Shown here piece after piece: positions 61,890-64,000 of a DNA stretch of 64,000 bases. The stretch's first letter is position 1. Each line of letters begins with the position of its first letter. The DNA is from Caldicellulosiruptor owensensis OL. GTDB lineage: Bacteria; Bacillota; Thermoanaerobacteria; Caldicellulosiruptorales; Caldicellulosiruptoraceae. The stretch spans positions 488,501 through 552,500 of the forward strand of contig NC_014657.1 of NCBI RefSeq assembly GCF_000166335.1, in the 5' to 3' direction. The notes under the pieces were generated by a model that saw nothing but the letters and a program-made list of their open reading frames with translations, searched no databases and was not told the origin of the DNA. A program made the position numbers and the translations under genes.

Positions 61890-62465
61890 GGGGCTGTCCA
61901 AAAACAATAATTTTTAATAACCAGAATCAACCATTTGATGGCATTAAATGTTAATATTGAACTATGCAGTAAAAAGCAAGAGGGTTGGCTGGCAATTTTG
62001 CCCCAACCCTCTATTATTATCTTTGCTAACCTTTCTATGTTATAGGCAATACAAACCAAACCCCACTCAAGCTTCACACCCTTCAAGCCCCTGAGCAGGA
62101 ACCTCCTAAATCCCTTATTATTCTTTATTAACCCAAATACCGTCTCAACCTCTATCTTCCTTCTGCTGTAAATCTCTTTGCCCTCTTCGCTCAAAAGCCT
62201 TTCTCTTACTTCATTCTTTAACTTCTCCAATCTTGGCCTTATCCTAAATCTCTTCTTCCATCTCTTGCCTCTGTAACACTTATCTCTGTACTCACATCCA
62301 TTACATACTTCCTCACATTGATATATCTTCTCCCAACTTACAAATCCCCTCTCATTTACATCTATCCTCGGATATAAGTATTTTACCTTCTTACCAGCAG
62401 GACAAATATATACATCTTCAGAGGCAATATACTCCCAATTCCTGCTATTGAACTTGTCCTTCTTA
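61890..62465 (-). mobile_element. Left part of a second IS1182-type copy, interrupted
   Basis: 576 bases that appear identical by eye to 50847-51422 of the complete copy, in the same orientation. It encodes the C-terminal part of the transposase on the minus strand (from KKDKFNSRNWEYIA onward). At 62466 the match ends abruptly because another element begins. The rest of this copy should lie beyond the window. Confidence 0.9.
61890..62465 (-). pseudogene. Transposase fragment (IS1182 family)
   Basis: About 190 C-terminal residues of the transposase, including the Cys cluster and the Glu motif RRKIEVETVFGLIK. The N-terminal half, with both catalytic Asp, is separated by the inserted ISLre2-type element. 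The frame runs out of the IS into galactanase DNA antisense and stops at 61691, so it too lacks its own stop codon. Confidence 0.88.
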
Positions 62466-64000
62466 CTTAGTGTAAAATATTTATAGGACTTGAGATGGAA
62501 AAAATGCTCCCTCCTCTTGGGAAAAATGAGAGAATGATATAAAATAATGAGCAAAAAAAAGAAGAAGAAAACTGAAAGGAAAACAAACCAAAGGAGGGAG
62601 CAAAATGTTTGATAATATTATAGCAAAAATAGAGGAACTTTTAAATAGATTTGGAGAAGGGATAGTGGAGATATTAAGAGGTGAGAAAGATATAGCGATG
62701 TATTCAATGGAATTGAAGGAGAAGATGGATGAGATAGGGAAGGAGATGATAAAAGAGGCATGCGGACTTGTAGATGAGATTGTAAGGAATGAAAAGAAGA
62801 GGAAGGCAAGGTATGAGGTTGTAAGGAAAGATAAGAGGAGCATAAAGACAATATTTGGAGATGTGGAATATATAAGGACGTACTACAAGAATAAAGAAGA
62901 GGGAGGGTATGTGTATTTAGCAGATGAAATTTTGGGGATAGAGAAATACCAAAGAATAGACAAAGCAGTCAAAGCAGCAATAGTTGAGAAAGTAGTGGAA
63001 ATATCATATGAAAAAGCAGCCAAAGAAGTATTAGGAGAAGAGAAAATGACAAGACAAAGTGTAATGAATATTTTGAGGAGGATAGAGGCGGCTCAGTTAG
63101 ATAGAATCGAGCATAATAAAAAAGGAGTTGCAGGCAGTAAAAAAGTGGTAAAAGAACTTTATATAGAGGCAGATGAAGATCATATTTCGTTACAAAACGG
63201 AGAAGGGAAGATAGCGAAGCTTGCGTACATAAATGAGGGATATAAAGAAGAGAAAGGGATTGTCAAAAGAAAGGAATTAAAAGGGGTGCATTATTTTAGC
63301 AGTATTAAAGAGAGACCAGAAGATTTTTGGTCAAAAGTAAGTGAATATATAGAGGAGCACTATGAAACGGAGAAGATAGAGAAGATATATTTGTTAGGGG
63401 ATGGAGCGGCATGGATAAAGGAAGGGCTTGAATGGATAGTGGGTGCAGAATTTGTATTAGACAGGTTTCATCTAATGAGAGAGGTAATCAAAATAAGCGG
63501 TGGAGATAAGAATATTTTTGCTGGGATAGTAGAAGCATTGAGGGATAAGGATAGAGAGAAGTTTGAGGGATTGGTAGCTAAAGCGATGGAAAAGGCTGGA
63601 GAGGACAAAAGAGCGTTGAAGAGGATAAATGAAAGTAGGAGATATATAGCCAATCATTGGGATAATATAGTATTAGAGTTAGATAATAGGATTATAAAAG
63701 GATGTAGTGCAGAAGGGCATGTAAGCCACGTATTAGCAGATAGGATGAGTTCAAGACCAAGAGGATGGAGCGAACAAGGAGCAGAAGTGATGGTAAAGTT
63801 ATTGAGCTTGAAGTATAATGGTGTAAACTTGAAAGAAGCATATTTAAAAGAGATTTGTGGCAAGGAAGAGAAAGAAGAAAAAATATTGAAAGAAATTGTG
63901 AGAAAAAATGTTAAGAAGATAAGGAAACAGATTGAGGAGACGAGGAATAATGTGCCAATTTTAGCAAGAGGAAAAGTTGATTTGACGTTTAGAGTACTGA
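62466..64000 (+). mobile_element. ISLre2-type element, 3' part outside window
   Basis: Begins where the IS1182 match breaks (62466) and contains a plus-strand ISLre2-family transposase gene. Bases 62466-62604 are the non-coding left end. The right end and any target duplication lie outside the window. Confidence 0.85.
62605..64000 (+). CDS. ISLre2-family transposase, 3' end outside window
   Basis: Open from ATG 62605, six bases after AAGGAGGGAG, to the window end: at least 465 residues, close to full family length. Family marks: MFDNIIAKIEELLNRFGEGI near the start, an FGDVEYIRTYY segment, the Asp of LYIEADEDHISLQ, the Asp of YLLGDGAAWIKEG, and FVLDRFHLMREV. These match the UPF0236 / ISLre2 transposases common in thermophilic Firmicutes. 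No internal stop or frameshift, so it may be active. Codon use is Lys/Glu/Ile-rich as in the neighbours. Confidence 0.93.
   Translation, partial: MFDNIIAKIEELLNRFGEGIVEILRGEKDIAMYSMELKEKMDEIGKEMIKEACGLVDEIVRNEKKRKARYEVVRKDKRSIKTIFGDVEYIRTYYKNKEEGGYVYLADEILGIEKYQRIDKAVKAAIVEKVVEISYEKAAKEVLGEEKMTRQSVMNILRRIEAAQLDRIEHNKKGVAGSKKVVKELYIEADEDHISLQNGEGKIAKLAYINEGYKEEKGIVKRKELKGVHYFSSIKERPEDFWSKVSEYIEEHYETEKIEKIYLLGDGAAWIKEGLEWIVGAEFVLDRFHLMREVIKISGGDKNIFAGIVEALRDKDREKFEGLVAKAMEKAGEDKRALKRINESRRYIANHWDNIVLELDNRIIKGCSAEGHVSHVLADRMSSRPRGWSEQGAEVMVKLLSLKYNGVNLKEAYLKEICGKEEKEEKILKEIVRKNVKKIRKQIEETRNNVPILARGKVDLTFRVL

Noticed and set aside
62481-62843. 120-codon minus-strand frame
   Set aside because: Shadow of the ISLre2-type transposase, which is open on the plus strand to the window end.

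Overview
The window comes from an AT-rich, Gram-positive, plant-polysaccharide-degrading anaerobe. The closest fit I can name is the thermophilic genus Caldicellulosiruptor. That is an inference from gene content: an S-layer-anchored GH5 cellulase, two sugar ABC systems each paired with an AraC-type two-component system, xylose genes, and a galactanase fragment. No rRNA, tRNA or CRISPR array was seen.

Layout. 1-6350: the end of a GGDEF protein, a secreted LysM protein on the minus strand, and a minus-strand riboflavin operon (ribD-ribE-ribBA-ribH) behind an FMN riboswitch with a clear promoter and terminator. 6350-9050: a LacI-type regulator and xylulokinase. 9050-15750: an HD-GYP protein with a probable frameshift at its N-terminus, an ANTAR regulator, a C26 amidotransferase, an MscS channel, proS, a cyclase and an XRE regulator. 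15750-16140: AT-rich gap with a 37-base A run. 16140-28520: an eleven-gene chemosensory operon. 28580-31660: a phosphoribosyltransferase and a three-gene set of unknown role. 31690-33680: metal and fluoride defence, with a candidate NiCo riboswitch before a CDF exporter and a fluoride riboswitch before two Fluc channel genes. 33800-36900: hisS-aspS. 37090-47560: GH5-SLH cellulase, a permease-permease-binding protein set, then a binding protein-histidine kinase-response regulator set. 47600-53680: MFS transporter, excisionase-type HTH, xylA with a perfect XylR-type operator, a complete IS1182-type element, an arginase-fold protein and a small winged-helix protein. 53850-64000: a second response regulator-kinase-ABC set, followed by a GH53 galactanase gene cut by a second IS1182-type copy, which is itself interrupted by an ISLre2-type element running off the window.

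The most unusual part is the chemosensory operon. Its kinase is split: the CheA-like protein has dimerisation, ATPase and CheW-like domains but no phosphotransfer (P1) domain, while the P1 domain sits in a separate protein fused to a CheW domain. Its main receptor is soluble and carries two complete signalling tips in one chain. A second, membrane-anchored protein has a decayed tip. A HEAT-repeat protein lies between cheA and cheR, and the last gene is a PAS-GGDEF-EAL protein with a decayed GGDEF and an intact EAL motif set. CheC, CheD and flagellar genes are not present. This suggests an array whose output may be cyclic-di-GMP or surface behaviour rather than plain flagellar switching.

The sugar part reads as a scavenging region. 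The cellulase releases oligosaccharides at the cell surface, two ABC importers lacking their own ATPase take up oligosaccharides, and two sensor systems control them. xylA and xylB channel xylose into the pentose phosphate pathway under two different repressor types. In the second sugar locus the galactanase has been lost by IS insertion while its transporter and sensor remain intact.
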